Source: Bacillota bacterium (GTDB lineage Bacteria; Bacillota; Clostridia; Acetivibrionales; DTU013). From it: a stretch of DNA of 6,862 nt. A program made the position numbers and the translations under genes. The notes beneath the pieces were generated by a model, which saw nothing but the letters and a program-made list of their open reading frames with translations, made no database searches and was not told the origin of the DNA. The stretch covers positions 1-6,862 of the forward strand of contig JAEZJL010000174.1 of assembly GCA_023415815.1 (NCBI GenBank), in the 5' to 3' direction. This document shows, piece after piece, positions 1-5,324 of the stretch; within the stretch, counting starts at the first letter, position 1, and each line of letters begins with the position of its first letter.

Positions 1-514
1 CCTTTGCAAGAGCGCGCGTGAATCCGATGATTCCCGCTTTGCTTGCGGAGTAGTTCGCCTGCCCGGCCAGCCCTTCAATCCCGCTGATAGAGCTCAGATT
101 CACTATGCGCCCGCTCTTTTGCTTCAGCATATAAAAAATGCAGTTCTTTGTCACGTAATACATTCCGTTCAAATTGGTGTTGATCACATCGTTCCATTCA
201 TCGGGGGACATTACAAGGAGGGTCTTGTCCCTGGTCTTTCCAGCGTTGTTCACCAGAATATCGACTCTCCCGAACCTTTGCAAAAAGCTGTCGAACATCT
301 TCTTCACATCGTCCGGCGCCCCGACGTCGGCGCGGAAGGGTACGGCTTCCCCGCCTTCGGACTGGACCAGGTCGCGCAGCTCGAAGGCTTCCTTTTCACC
401 GTTCAAATATGTAAACCCAACCCTCGCGCCTTTTCTTGCCAGCTCCAGCACGACGGCCCTGCCAATCCCTCTCGAACCCCCGGTAACAAGGGCGGTCTTT
501 CCTTCCATGCTCAT
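1..514 (-). CDS. fabG: 3-ketoacyl-ACP reductase, FabG-type SDR (partial, C-terminus off the left edge)
   Basis: The reading frame begins at an ATG at 514 and runs off the window, giving 171 complete codons; FabG is about 246 residues, so roughly 75 C-terminal residues are missing. It starts MSMEGKTALVTGGSRGIG, with the Rossmann TGGSRGIG cofactor motif at residues 11-18. NNAG is at 89-92, a conserved Asn at 114, and the catalytic Ser142, Tyr155 and Lys159 lie in the usual SDR order. Family knowledge: it reduces 3-ketoacyl-ACP to 3-hydroxyacyl-ACP with NADPH in the cytosol. An AGGGG ribosome binding site lies 7 bases before the first ATG; the second ATG (508) is too far from it. The gene follows the dehydratase by 28 bases, so it is very likely co-transcribed and supplies the ketoreduction step for the ACP, KS and dehydratase upstream. 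Reductase identity is certain at family level; whether it serves fatty acid or polyketide synthesis is inferred from context. Confidence 0.95.
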   Translation of the reverse strand, partial: MSMEGKTALVTGGSRGIGRAVVLELARKGARVGFTYLNGEKEAFELRDLVQSEGGEAVPFRADVGAPDDVKKMFDSFLQRFGRVDILVNNAGKTRDKTLLVMSPDEWNDVINTNLNGMYYVTKNCIFYMLKQKSGRIVNLSSISGIEGLAGQANYSASKAGIIGFTRALAK

Positions 515-542
515 TTGAACACCCCTATCCCCTTCATTATGG

Positions 543-980
543 CTAAAGCCTCCTTCTTGCAAAGCTCATCCTGCCTTTGGCTACGATATTGTCCTCGACC
601 TTCGCGACGCCTTCGACCAAAGCCGCTTCCTCCGTCATTTTTATGACGTTTACGTCGATCGTCATGCTGTAGCCCGGCAGCACCGGGCTTAAGAACCTCA
701 TGTCGTTCACGACCCCAAGCACCATCAGCTCGTCCCTGTCCGCACCCTTTCCCGTGCTGCTGCTGAAAAGTATGGATGCGCTCTGGGCGATGGATTCGAT
801 GATTAAAACACCCGGAAGAATGGAGTAATCGGGAAAATGGCCCATAAAATATATTTCATTTCCCGTTATGCACTTAACGGTCCTGATCCTGACATTCTGC
901 TCTATTTCAAGGACACGGTCCACCATTATGATCGGAAATCTCTGTTTCAGAAAGCCCTTGACCTCTTCGAAAGTCATCAT
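543..980 (-). CDS. fabZ: 3-hydroxyacyl-ACP dehydratase, FabZ-type hotdog fold
   Basis: This encodes 145 residues, the normal FabZ length. The hotdog dehydratase signature is GHFPDYSILPGVL at 47-59 with catalytic His48, and Glu62 in IESIAQ, matching the His/Glu spacing of known FabZ enzymes. It would remove water from 3-hydroxyacyl-ACP to give the trans-2-enoyl-ACP. I chose the ATG at 980 because it overlaps the ACP stop codon (ATGA), with GAGGAG about 11 bases upstream; a longer frame from TTG at 1001 would run through the ACP 3' end and its binding site. A second ATG follows directly at 977. Two usually conserved family positions differ: the His-Arg-(Tyr/Phe)-Pro segment reads Gln13-Arg-Phe-Pro, and the Pro within FPxxPxxPGVL is Ser53. 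These look like marks of a specialised paralogue rather than the housekeeping enzyme, which is an inference. Translation is probably coupled to the ACP gene. Confidence 0.93.
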   Translation of the reverse strand: MMTFEEVKGFLKQRFPIIMVDRVLEIEQNVRIRTVKCITGNEIYFMGHFPDYSILPGVLIIESIAQSASILFSSSTGKGADRDELMVLGVVNDMRFLSPVLPGYSMTIDVNVIKMTEEAALVEGVAKVEDNIVAKGRMSFARRRL

Positions 981-1225
981 TGGACATTTGACTCCTCGCA
1001 AATTTCTTTCGTCACCGCGATTACATCCTTCATGCTGGACATGTCTCTGAGCCTTTCCGGCGGAATCTGGATCTTGTACTTCTGTTCGAGGCTCGCCAGG
1101 ATTTCCAGCGCTCTCAGCGAATCCATCCCTAAATCCTTTATAAAGGACGCCTCTTCGGGAATGTCTTCCACACTCATTTCCAGAATCTCCGCCACCATTT
1201 CCTTGATGTCGTTCTCAATTACCAT
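977..1225 (-). CDS. Acyl carrier protein
   Basis: An 82-residue acidic, helical protein with the phosphopantetheine attachment motif GMDSLRALEI at 33-42, making Ser36 the modified residue. It fits a type II acyl carrier protein that tethers the growing chain by a thioester and shuttles it between the KS pair, reductase and dehydratase encoded alongside. Translation should be strong: AAGGAGG (1234-1240) sits 8 bases before the ATG, the best ribosome binding site in this operon. It lies 60 bases after the KS-like partner gene, the widest gap in the operon, and its stop codon overlaps the start of the dehydratase gene. Its placement inside a KS/KS-like/dehydratase/reductase cassette suggests a dedicated carrier rather than the housekeeping AcpP, so no symbol is given. 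Confidence 0.94.
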   Translation of the reverse strand: MVIENDIKEMVAEILEMSVEDIPEEASFIKDLGMDSLRALEILASLEQKYKIQIPPERLRDMSSMKDVIAVTKEICEESNVQ

Positions 1226-1254
1226 ACCGAGTACCTCCTTAAAATTTAGTTGAT

Positions 1255-1268
1255 TTTATTGTCGGATT
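1255..1268. repeat. 14-bp direct repeat, copy 1
   Basis: TTTATTGTCGGATT occurs here, in the 60-base gap between the KS-like gene and the ACP gene, and again exactly at 3842-3855 upstream of the operon. Both copies are non-coding and in the same orientation. A 14-bp match by chance in a window this size is unlikely but not impossible, so function is uncertain. Confidence 0.45.
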
Positions 1269-1285
1269 TTGTGCGCAAAATTAAG

Positions 1286-2350
1286 TTATTTCCTGACCAT
1301 GATGCAGGAAAATCTTCCGTCGCAGCCTATATCGAAAACCAGGGCAGCCTTTATATGCGGATCTTCCTTTATCTCTTCCAGAGCGGTTATCAGATTTATT
1401 ACGCCGTTGAAGCCAAGATAGTTGACGGACGCCTCCCCGGTCCGGTTTTTAATCACCATGCGCTCAGGGCCGAAATACTTTGCCGCCGCCTCGCATACCG
1501 GGCCGGAATATTCATTGTAGGGAAGATAGCTGGAAAAGAGCTTTATATCCCCCGGGAACAGGCCGTTGGCGTCTATCATCGAGCTGAGGATGTAGCTCAC
1601 CGTCTCGGCATAGCTTCCGTCGGCCGGGATTTTGCTTGTGAAATAATCGCATATCTCCCCGAGGGGTTTTTCCGTATTTTCGTCAAGAACGCTTAAAAGC
1701 ACCATCCCCGAGCCTTCCCCGAGGATTTCCCGGGCCGCGCTTCCGTTATCCGCCGCGCTGTGATAGCCTCTGTATATTTTTTCACTTATTTCCTCGGAGC
1801 CTCCCGCCAGGTAATACTGCGCCCTTCCGTATGAAAGCTCGTCAAAGGCGTACCCGACGGCGTCGGTCGAGGAGGTCAGAGCGTTTGATATCGTAATGCT
1901 GGGCCCCTTCAGCTTGAACCATATGCCCACCTTGCTCGCCGGGGCGTTCGTGACCGTATTCGGGAATTCCATCGGATTTACCGAAAGCGGTCCGTCGGTG
2001 AGGGCCTTAACGTCGAAATTGCTTATGCTCACAATAGAGCCCAGAGCAGACCCCAGCGCCAGCCCCACTTTCTCGGGCCCGATTCCGGCGTCCGCAAAAT
2101 GGCTTCCTATTGCCATGCTTGAGGCTATCCCGGAATAAATGGTGATATTGTCCACGCACCTCAGGCTTATCCCGGGCAGATGCTTCCCTGTATCGGGACT
2201 GCTTATCCTGCTGTAGCCGATTTTTTCGTTTCCTTCAAATATACTTCCGCCGGGCAGGGCTGCGCGGTTATTTAAAAGCTCCTCAACGCCGTTCCCCTGC
2301 GGAGTAATGGCGCCCATCCCTATAACCGCCACTCTTTTCAGTCTTTTCAT
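1286..2350 (-). CDS. Catalytically dead ketosynthase-like protein, probable chain length factor (KS-beta)
   Basis: The protein has 354 residues with a thiolase-fold ketosynthase N-terminus (VAVIGMGAITPQG at 7-19) and clear colinearity with the active KS encoded just upstream. Where the KS has SNACAAGNYAIGYA, this one has SNALTSSTDAVGYA, so the nucleophilic Cys is Leu158. The first catalytic His aligns with Tyr275 and the second (IKSMIGH in the KS) with Glu306 in IKNRTGE; the Lys of that motif survives as Lys301. The C-terminal half is about 45 residues shorter than the KS, and the Gly-rich GFGG loop is replaced by IGCDGRFS. It therefore cannot condense chains itself. In type II polyketide systems such a protein pairs with the active KS and sets chain length; classical members have Gln rather than Leu at the Cys position. 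The gene starts 15 bases after the KS stop with a G-rich ribosome binding site overlapping that stop, consistent with equal, coupled expression. A divergent orphan KS is the alternative. Confidence 0.85.
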   Translation of the reverse strand: MKRLKRVAVIGMGAITPQGNGVEELLNNRAALPGGSIFEGNEKIGYSRISSPDTGKHLPGISLRCVDNITIYSGIASSMAIGSHFADAGIGPEKVGLALGSALGSIVSISNFDVKALTDGPLSVNPMEFPNTVTNAPASKVGIWFKLKGPSITISNALTSSTDAVGYAFDELSYGRAQYYLAGGSEEISEKIYRGYHSAADNGSAAREILGEGSGMVLLSVLDENTEKPLGEICDYFTSKIPADGSYAETVSYILSSMIDANGLFPGDIKLFSSYLPYNEYSGPVCEAAAKYFGPERMVIKNRTGEASVNYLGFNGVINLITALEEIKEDPHIKAALVFDIGCDGRFSCIMVRK

Positions 2351-2365
2351 TTGCCGTCACCCCCC

Positions 2366-3580
2366 TTAATATTGAGACAGGACAAGGCATGAAGTATTTC
2401 CGCCGAACGCAAAGGCATTTGAAATAGCATGCTTTAATTCCTGTTTTCTTGCCATATTGGGCACGCAGTCCTCTATACACTCAGGATCGGGCGTCGTGAA
2501 ATTAATCGTGGGAAGAAGGGTCTGCTTTTGGAGCATCAGGCAACAGGCGGCCGCTTCAAGAGCGCTTGCCGCGCCCATCGCATGTCCGATCATGGATTTT
2601 ATGGAGCTGACGGGAGGTATTTTTCTTGCTCCTCCGAATACCTTGCGGATCGCATAGGATTCGATTTTGTCATTGGCGGGTGTGCCCGTACCGTGGGCGG
2701 ATATGTAATCGATGTCGTCCGCCGTCAGACCGGCGTTTTGCAAGGCTGCCGCCATGCTGGTGATAGCGCCCTCGCCTTCCGGATGGGGCGAGGTCATGTG
2801 ATAGGCGTCCATTCCAAGGCCGTAGCCCTTTATCTCCGCATAGACCGGAGCGCCTCTCGCCGCCGCGCGGTCCATATCCTCCAATATCAGCACTCCCGCT
2901 CCCTCGCTGACCACAAGGCCTTTTCTGTTTTTGTCAAAAGGTCTGCACACATCGGGCGTGAGGGACAGAAGCCTGTTGAAGCCGGTAAACGCCACCCGTG
3001 AGAAGGGGTCCACGCCCCCGGCCAGCGCGACGTCCGCCTTTCCTCTTTTGATTAATTCGCTTGCATAGCCGATTGCATAGTTTCCTGCGGCGCAAGCATT
3101 GGAAAATAAAAACTGAGGGCCTTTCAGCCCGAGCTCTTCCATGACGAACGCGGTAATATTGTTGCTCATATATTGCCTGTACAGGGAGGGTTCTATCTCA
3201 TCCGGCTTCCCGCCGCAATGCTTCCTGTCGATTTCCTCCACCACCTGGACCTCCCCCATGGTGGTCCCCATGCATACCGCAGCACGCATCTCCTGCAGCG
3301 AATTCGATTCCAGGCCCGCATCCTCAAGCGCCATTTTTGCGCTTGCATAGGTGTACTGGGCGGCCCTTCCGCTTTTTTTTATCTGATCGGCACGAAGGAA
3401 ATCATCCGGCGTGAAATCTTTAACTTCGCCGCCGATTTTTACGCGAAAATCCGAACAATCAAAGGATTTAATTTCACCGATACCTGAAATACCGTGTGCC
3501 AGGCAATCCCAGAATTTCTTCTTTCCCATACCTACAGGGGATATGACTCCGACTCCTGTTACAACAACCCTCTTTGCCAT
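2366..3580 (-). CDS. fabF: 3-ketoacyl-ACP synthase, FabF-type (active KS)
   Basis: A 404-residue condensing enzyme of normal FabF length. It begins MAKRVVVTGVGVISPVG and carries the full triad: Cys163 in SNACAAGN, His296 in AHGTGTP, and His333 in IKSMIGH with Lys328. It should catalyse decarboxylative Claisen condensation of malonyl-ACP with an ACP-bound chain. The C-terminal loop reads FAFGGNTS at 390-397 rather than the common GFGGTN, next to the residue that gates the pocket in FabF. I chose the ATG at 3580 because AAGGGGTG lies just upstream; a longer frame from TTG at 3613 lacks such a site and adds residues not found in the family. It is the first gene of the operon, followed after 15 bases by the KS-like partner. 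Housekeeping FabF is the alternative, but the dead partner next door argues for the active half of a KS heterodimer. Confidence 0.93.
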   Translation of the reverse strand: MAKRVVVTGVGVISPVGMGKKKFWDCLAHGISGIGEIKSFDCSDFRVKIGGEVKDFTPDDFLRADQIKKSGRAAQYTYASAKMALEDAGLESNSLQEMRAAVCMGTTMGEVQVVEEIDRKHCGGKPDEIEPSLYRQYMSNNITAFVMEELGLKGPQFLFSNACAAGNYAIGYASELIKRGKADVALAGGVDPFSRVAFTGFNRLLSLTPDVCRPFDKNRKGLVVSEGAGVLILEDMDRAAARGAPVYAEIKGYGLGMDAYHMTSPHPEGEGAITSMAAALQNAGLTADDIDYISAHGTGTPANDKIESYAIRKVFGGARKIPPVSSIKSMIGHAMGAASALEAAACCLMLQKQTLLPTINFTTPDPECIEDCVPNMARKQELKHAISNAFAFGGNTSCLVLSQY

Positions 3581-3629
3581 ACGATCACCCCTTATGCTTT
3601 TTTCGAACTGCAACTTTCTTTATAAGACC

Positions 3630-3653
3630 AGCCGGGTCAATTTCTGCCCGGCT
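3630..3653 (-). other. GC-rich hairpin in the KS operon leader
   Basis: AGCCGGG and CCCGGCT form a 7-bp stem around a 10-base loop in the predicted 5' untranslated region, 50 to 73 bases before the KS start codon. No T-run follows it on the minus strand, so it is not an intrinsic terminator. It could stabilise the leader or be part of a larger structure. Confidence 0.4.
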
Positions 3654-3678
3654 TCACTGCCTGTCAAGCTTCACTGCC
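3651..3678. repeat. 11-bp direct repeat in the KS operon leader
   Basis: GCTTCACTGCC occurs at 3651-3661 and again at 3668-3678, a 17-bp period. It lies between the predicted transcription start and the KS gene. The repeat is exact; function is unknown, a protein binding site being one possibility. Confidence 0.5.
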
Positions 3679-3684
3679 CGTACA

Positions 3685-3717
3685 ACAAATAGAAATGTTT
3701 GTATAAATAGTAATTTA
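3685..3717. promoter_or_regulatory. Two AT-rich partial dyads sharing AAATAG
   Basis: ACAAATAGAAATGTTTGT (3685-3702) has 5-bp inverted ends ACAAA/TTTGT. TAAAT-AGTA-ATTTA (3704-3717) is a second imperfect dyad. Both contain AAATAG, as does the perfect dyad at 3762-3776, so the three may be related sites for one regulator. They would lie just downstream of the predicted transcription start. AT-rich DNA makes such matches easier by chance, so confidence is low. Confidence 0.3.
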
Positions 3718-3737
3718 ATAAATATGTTTATGTAATA

Positions 3738-3766
3738 AATATACCTCTATATACCATAAATGTAAA
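3738..3766 (-). promoter_or_regulatory. Predicted sigma-A promoter of the KS operon
   Basis: On the minus strand, TTTACA (3761-3766) and TATATT (3738-3743) are separated by exactly 17 bases, in the AT-rich part of an otherwise GC-richer region. Transcription would start near 3731, leaving a leader of about 150 nt before the KS start. The -35 element lies inside the 15-bp palindrome at 3762-3776, so a protein bound there would block polymerase. A TTGACA at 3662-3667 is closer to the gene but has no matching -10. Confidence 0.5.
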
Positions 3767-3776
3767 TAGTATTTAC
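3762..3776. promoter_or_regulatory. Perfect dyad overlapping the -35 element (candidate operator)
   Basis: GTAAATAGTATTTAC is a perfect inverted repeat with 7-bp arms and a single central base. It covers five of the six bases of the predicted -35 of the KS operon, the classic position for a repressor site. It does not match the FapR fatty-acid-regulator box I remember. The cognate regulator is not in the window. Confidence 0.55.
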
Positions 3777-3778
3777 GC

Positions 3779-3791
3779 CCTATGACATAGG
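3779..3791. promoter_or_regulatory. Second perfect dyad upstream of the promoter (candidate operator)
   Basis: CCTATGACATAGG is a perfect inverted repeat with 6-bp arms and one central base, starting 2 bases beyond the end of the first dyad. Its half-site differs from the first, so the pair could bind two proteins, for example a repressor and an activator. A related inverted pair, ATAGGATC and GGTCCTAT, lies at 3787-3794 and 3817-3824 with one mismatch. Confidence 0.5.
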
Positions 3792-3841
3792 ATCAGGGTT
3801 GTAATTTTGGGTTTTTGGTCCTATATCGTCATTTCATTCCA

Positions 3842-3855
3842 TTTATTGTCGGATT
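3842..3855. repeat. 14-bp direct repeat, copy 2
   Basis: This is an exact copy of the 14 bases at 1255-1268, lying between the thiT terminator and the KS operon promoter. See copy 1; function unknown. Confidence 0.45.
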
Positions 3856-3866
3856 CGGGCGTGGGG

Positions 3867-3912
3867 AAAATAAATAAAAGTCCCCGGGTATGTCGAATAC
3901 CCTGAGACTTTT
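3867..3912 (-). terminator. Intrinsic terminator downstream of thiT
   Basis: Nested inverted repeats AAAAGTC (3876-3882) with GACTTTT (3906-3912) and GGGTAT (3886-3891) with ATACCC (3897-3902) close a 5-base loop, with a small 3x3 internal loop between them. On the minus strand the stem is followed by a T-rich run (TTTTATTTATTTT) ending near 3867. It lies about 80 bases after the thiT stop, ends that transcript, and separates thiT from the KS operon. Confidence 0.8.
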
Positions 3913-3989
3913 ACGCATCCGGCGCCATGCCAGCCCTCCCGGATAAAGGAATGAGTTCCGGCCGCGTTCTTTGCTTTTCCCGCTTTATT

Positions 3990-4520
3990 TTATACCGGCT
4001 TTTTGGGCTGGGGCAGTCTGGCATATTTAAGTACAAATATCACAAGTACCAGCGAAATCGCAAATTCTGGCAGCAGAAACGTCCCGTTATAAGCCATGGA
4101 ATATATCAGCGGGTTCTGGCCGTTTGCGTAGCTGTAGAATACTACGACGCCTGAGAGCACATGGCAGGCGAATCTGCCCAATACGCCCAGAAAGGCCCCT
4201 GTAAGCACTCCCGGCAGCTTTTTGCCGAAGAAGCCCGCGATACCGAGAAAGCCGTAGGCTATCGGATAATCAAACAGCAGCGATACAGGGTGGAAGGAAT
4301 ACTTGGCGCCCAGTATGAAATCCATTATTCCCGCGATGGCTCCGACCAGGATCCCGTATTTCCCGCCCCATCTGAAGGCGAACAGAAACAGCGGCACCAT
4401 CGCTCCGGCGGTTACCGAGCCTCCCATGGGCATTTCAAAAAGCCTGATCTGCTTCAACGCCATAAACAGCGCTATGCAGATGCCTCCCTCGACCAGCATC
4501 CACGTGTTGGTTCTTTTCAT
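3990..4520 (-). CDS. thiT: Thiamine ECF transporter S-component ThiT
   Basis: A 176-residue, strongly hydrophobic protein with about six membrane segments. It matches the ThiT/YuaJ family: EGGICIAL at 11-18, the MPMGGSVTAGAMVPLF stretch from residue 30, FRWGGKYG at 49-56, HPVSLLFDYP at 77-86, RFACHVLSG at 116-124 and YNGTFLLPE at 144-152. Conserved polar residues of this kind line the thiamine pocket in the family. It captures thiamine at the membrane and needs an EcfA/EcfA'/EcfT energising module, not encoded here. I chose the second ATG (4520): GGAGGT is 8 bases before it but only 2 before the ATG at 4526. The TPP riboswitch directly upstream independently supports thiamine as substrate. 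A single gene, with its own promoter and terminator. Confidence 0.95.
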   Translation of the reverse strand: MKRTNTWMLVEGGICIALFMALKQIRLFEMPMGGSVTAGAMVPLFLFAFRWGGKYGILVGAIAGIMDFILGAKYSFHPVSLLFDYPIAYGFLGIAGFFGKKLPGVLTGAFLGVLGRFACHVLSGVVVFYSYANGQNPLIYSMAYNGTFLLPEFAISLVLVIFVLKYARLPQPKKPV

Positions 4521-4550
4521 AATCATATACCTCCGGTTAAGATTCCATAT

Positions 4551-4584
4551 AAAAAACCCTCTTCACCTGTCGGAAAAGAGGGTT
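4551..4584 (-). terminator. Expression-platform terminator of the TPP riboswitch
   Basis: AACCCTCTT (4576-4584 read on the minus strand) pairs with AAGAGGGTT (4555-4563) as a perfect 9-bp stem with a 12-base loop, followed by a run of T to 4551. It lies between the aptamer and the thiT ribosome binding site. Its 5' arm contains CCCTC, which can instead pair with GAGGG at the aptamer 3' end (4616-4620). That gives a simple antiterminator when TPP is absent. Confidence 0.9.
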
Positions 4585-4611
4585 GTATCTTCGATAAGCA
4601 TGTCTCGTCTA

Positions 4612-4701
4612 TACTCCCTCCGCCGGCATTATCCGTCTCAGGTTTGATGGGTCGGGACGCAGCAGTCCCCTCTCAGCCGGATTCATCCAGCTCCCCAGGT
4701 T
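4612..4701 (-). promoter_or_regulatory. TPP riboswitch aptamer (THI box)
   Basis: Read on the minus strand, the region carries the conserved TPP aptamer pieces in order: TGGGGAGC, a hairpin GCTGG/CCGGC, CTGAGAGG (CTGAGA at 4671-4676), a variable stem GGGAC/GTCCC, then ACCTGA, GGATAATGCC (4625-4634), and GCGGAGGGA at the 3' end. Family knowledge: these form the pyrimidine- and pyrophosphate-binding arms for thiamine pyrophosphate. Placed between the thiT promoter and thiT, followed by a terminator, it should switch thiT off when TPP is plentiful. P1 pairing looks weak by eye. Confidence 0.95.
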
Positions 4702-4721
4702 TTTTATACGGTTATGGAAAT

Positions 4722-4750
4722 ATGATAATACATGCCGGGCAATGTGTCAA
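4722..4750 (-). promoter_or_regulatory. Sigma-A promoter of the thiT riboswitch transcript
   Basis: A consensus TTGACA (4745-4750) and TATCAT (4722-4727) stand 17 bases apart on the minus strand, starting 18 bases after the queT stop. Transcription would begin near 4715, a short distance before the aptamer. I see no terminator between queT and this promoter, so queT transcripts may also read into the riboswitch. Confidence 0.8.
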
Positions 4751-4768
4751 CGTATTTTTTCTCCGGCT

Positions 4769-5242
4769 TCAACGTTTTCCGAAAAGCCTGTCCTTCTGCT
4801 TCCATAGCAGCAGAAGAAGCGGATAGCCGAGCACATAGCAGGCGATCAGCTCGCCGAGCGCGACAAAGCCCATGGTTGCGAAAAACGGGGCGTTTGCAAT
4901 GAGCTTCCAGACCAAGGCAACGACAACGGCGTTGATTATGACGGGCGGAAGCGGCGCAAGCGGCTTGAGGCGTATTTTCCACGTCAGGAACGCCGCCAGC
5001 AGCGTTGCCAGGCTTCCGAAAATCACATCGTACGGTCCCGCGCCAACAAAAAAGTTTGCCACGAGACATCCCGCAAACAAGCCGGGGATCGCCGCCGGCG
5101 TGAGAAACGGGAGTACGGTCAGCGCCTCGCTCACCCTCACCTGTATCTGTCCCGAGCCCCCCGGTATCAATATCGTAAGGGCGGCATACATGGCTGCGAC
5201 GACGGCAGCCTCGGTAATAAATCTGATTCTTGTTCTGTTCAT
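4769..5242 (-). CDS. queT: Queuosine precursor ECF transporter S-component QueT
   Basis: A 157-residue hydrophobic protein of the QueT family. The N-terminus is MNRTRIRFITEAAVVAAMYAA, the first helix. The family core follows with QVRVSEALTVLPFLTPAAIPG from residue 34, then LFAGCLVANFF at 56-66 and DVIFGSLATLLAAFLTWK at 72-89, with further membrane segments near 100-117 and 122-147 and a basic tail. QueT members are the substrate-binding part of an ECF transporter for queuosine precursors such as preQ1 or queuine. No queuosine genes and no ECF ATPase or EcfT are in the window, so it must share a module encoded elsewhere. I chose the ATG at 5242: AAAGGA is 7 bases before it but only 1 before the ATG at 5248. 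Substrate assignment rests on family membership alone. Confidence 0.88.
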   Translation of the reverse strand: MNRTRIRFITEAAVVAAMYAALTILIPGGSGQIQVRVSEALTVLPFLTPAAIPGLFAGCLVANFFVGAGPYDVIFGSLATLLAAFLTWKIRLKPLAPLPPVIINAVVVALVWKLIANAPFFATMGFVALGELIACYVLGYPLLLLLWKQKDRLFGKR

Positions 5243-5247
5243 CTTCA

Positions 5248-5273
5248 TGTCCTTTCGGGACAGCTTCGAAGCT
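5248..5273 (-). promoter_or_regulatory. Hairpins covering the queT ribosome binding site
   Basis: TGTCC and GGACA form a 5-bp stem around CGAAA, and the AAAGGA binding site (5250-5255) lies partly in its loop and partly in its 3' arm. Immediately upstream is a perfect 12-bp palindrome, AGCTTCGAAGCT (5262-5273). The arrangement could limit queT translation. I could not recognise a preQ1 class I or II aptamer in the leader. Confidence 0.4.
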
Positions 5274-5324
5274 CCGCACCGCTAAATCCGTTTAACCGGG
5301 TAAAGAATATCCCCCCGCTTTTTA

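Noticed and set aside
541..550. Small dyad GGCTAAAGCC at the dehydratase stop codon
   Set aside because: The 4-bp arms leave a 2-base loop, too tight for a stable hairpin, and no T-run follows.
981..1001. N-terminal extension of the dehydratase from a TTG at 1001
   Set aside because: It lies within the ACP coding end and reads through the GAGGAG site that serves the ATG at 980.
3581..3613. N-terminal extension of the KS from a TTG at 3613
   Set aside because: The extension covers the AAGGGGTG ribosome binding site of the ATG at 3580 and adds residues before the conserved MAKRVVVTG start.
3662..3667. TTGACA as the -35 of a KS operon promoter
   Set aside because: No sequence close to TATAAT lies 16 to 18 bases downstream on the minus strand; the pair at 3738-3766 is better.
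3685..3791. FapR-type fatty acid regulator box in the KS operon control region
   Set aside because: None of the dyads resembles the FapR site as I remember it, so no regulator is named.
3927..4154. A 75-codon plus-strand frame in the region after the thiT terminator
   Set aside because: It overlaps the thiT 3' end antisense, has no convincing ribosome binding site and no recognisable features.
4704..5279. A 191-codon minus-strand frame overlapping queT
   Set aside because: It is out of frame with queT and reads as Arg-, Cys- and Gly-rich sequence without family features; it also runs through the thiT promoter.
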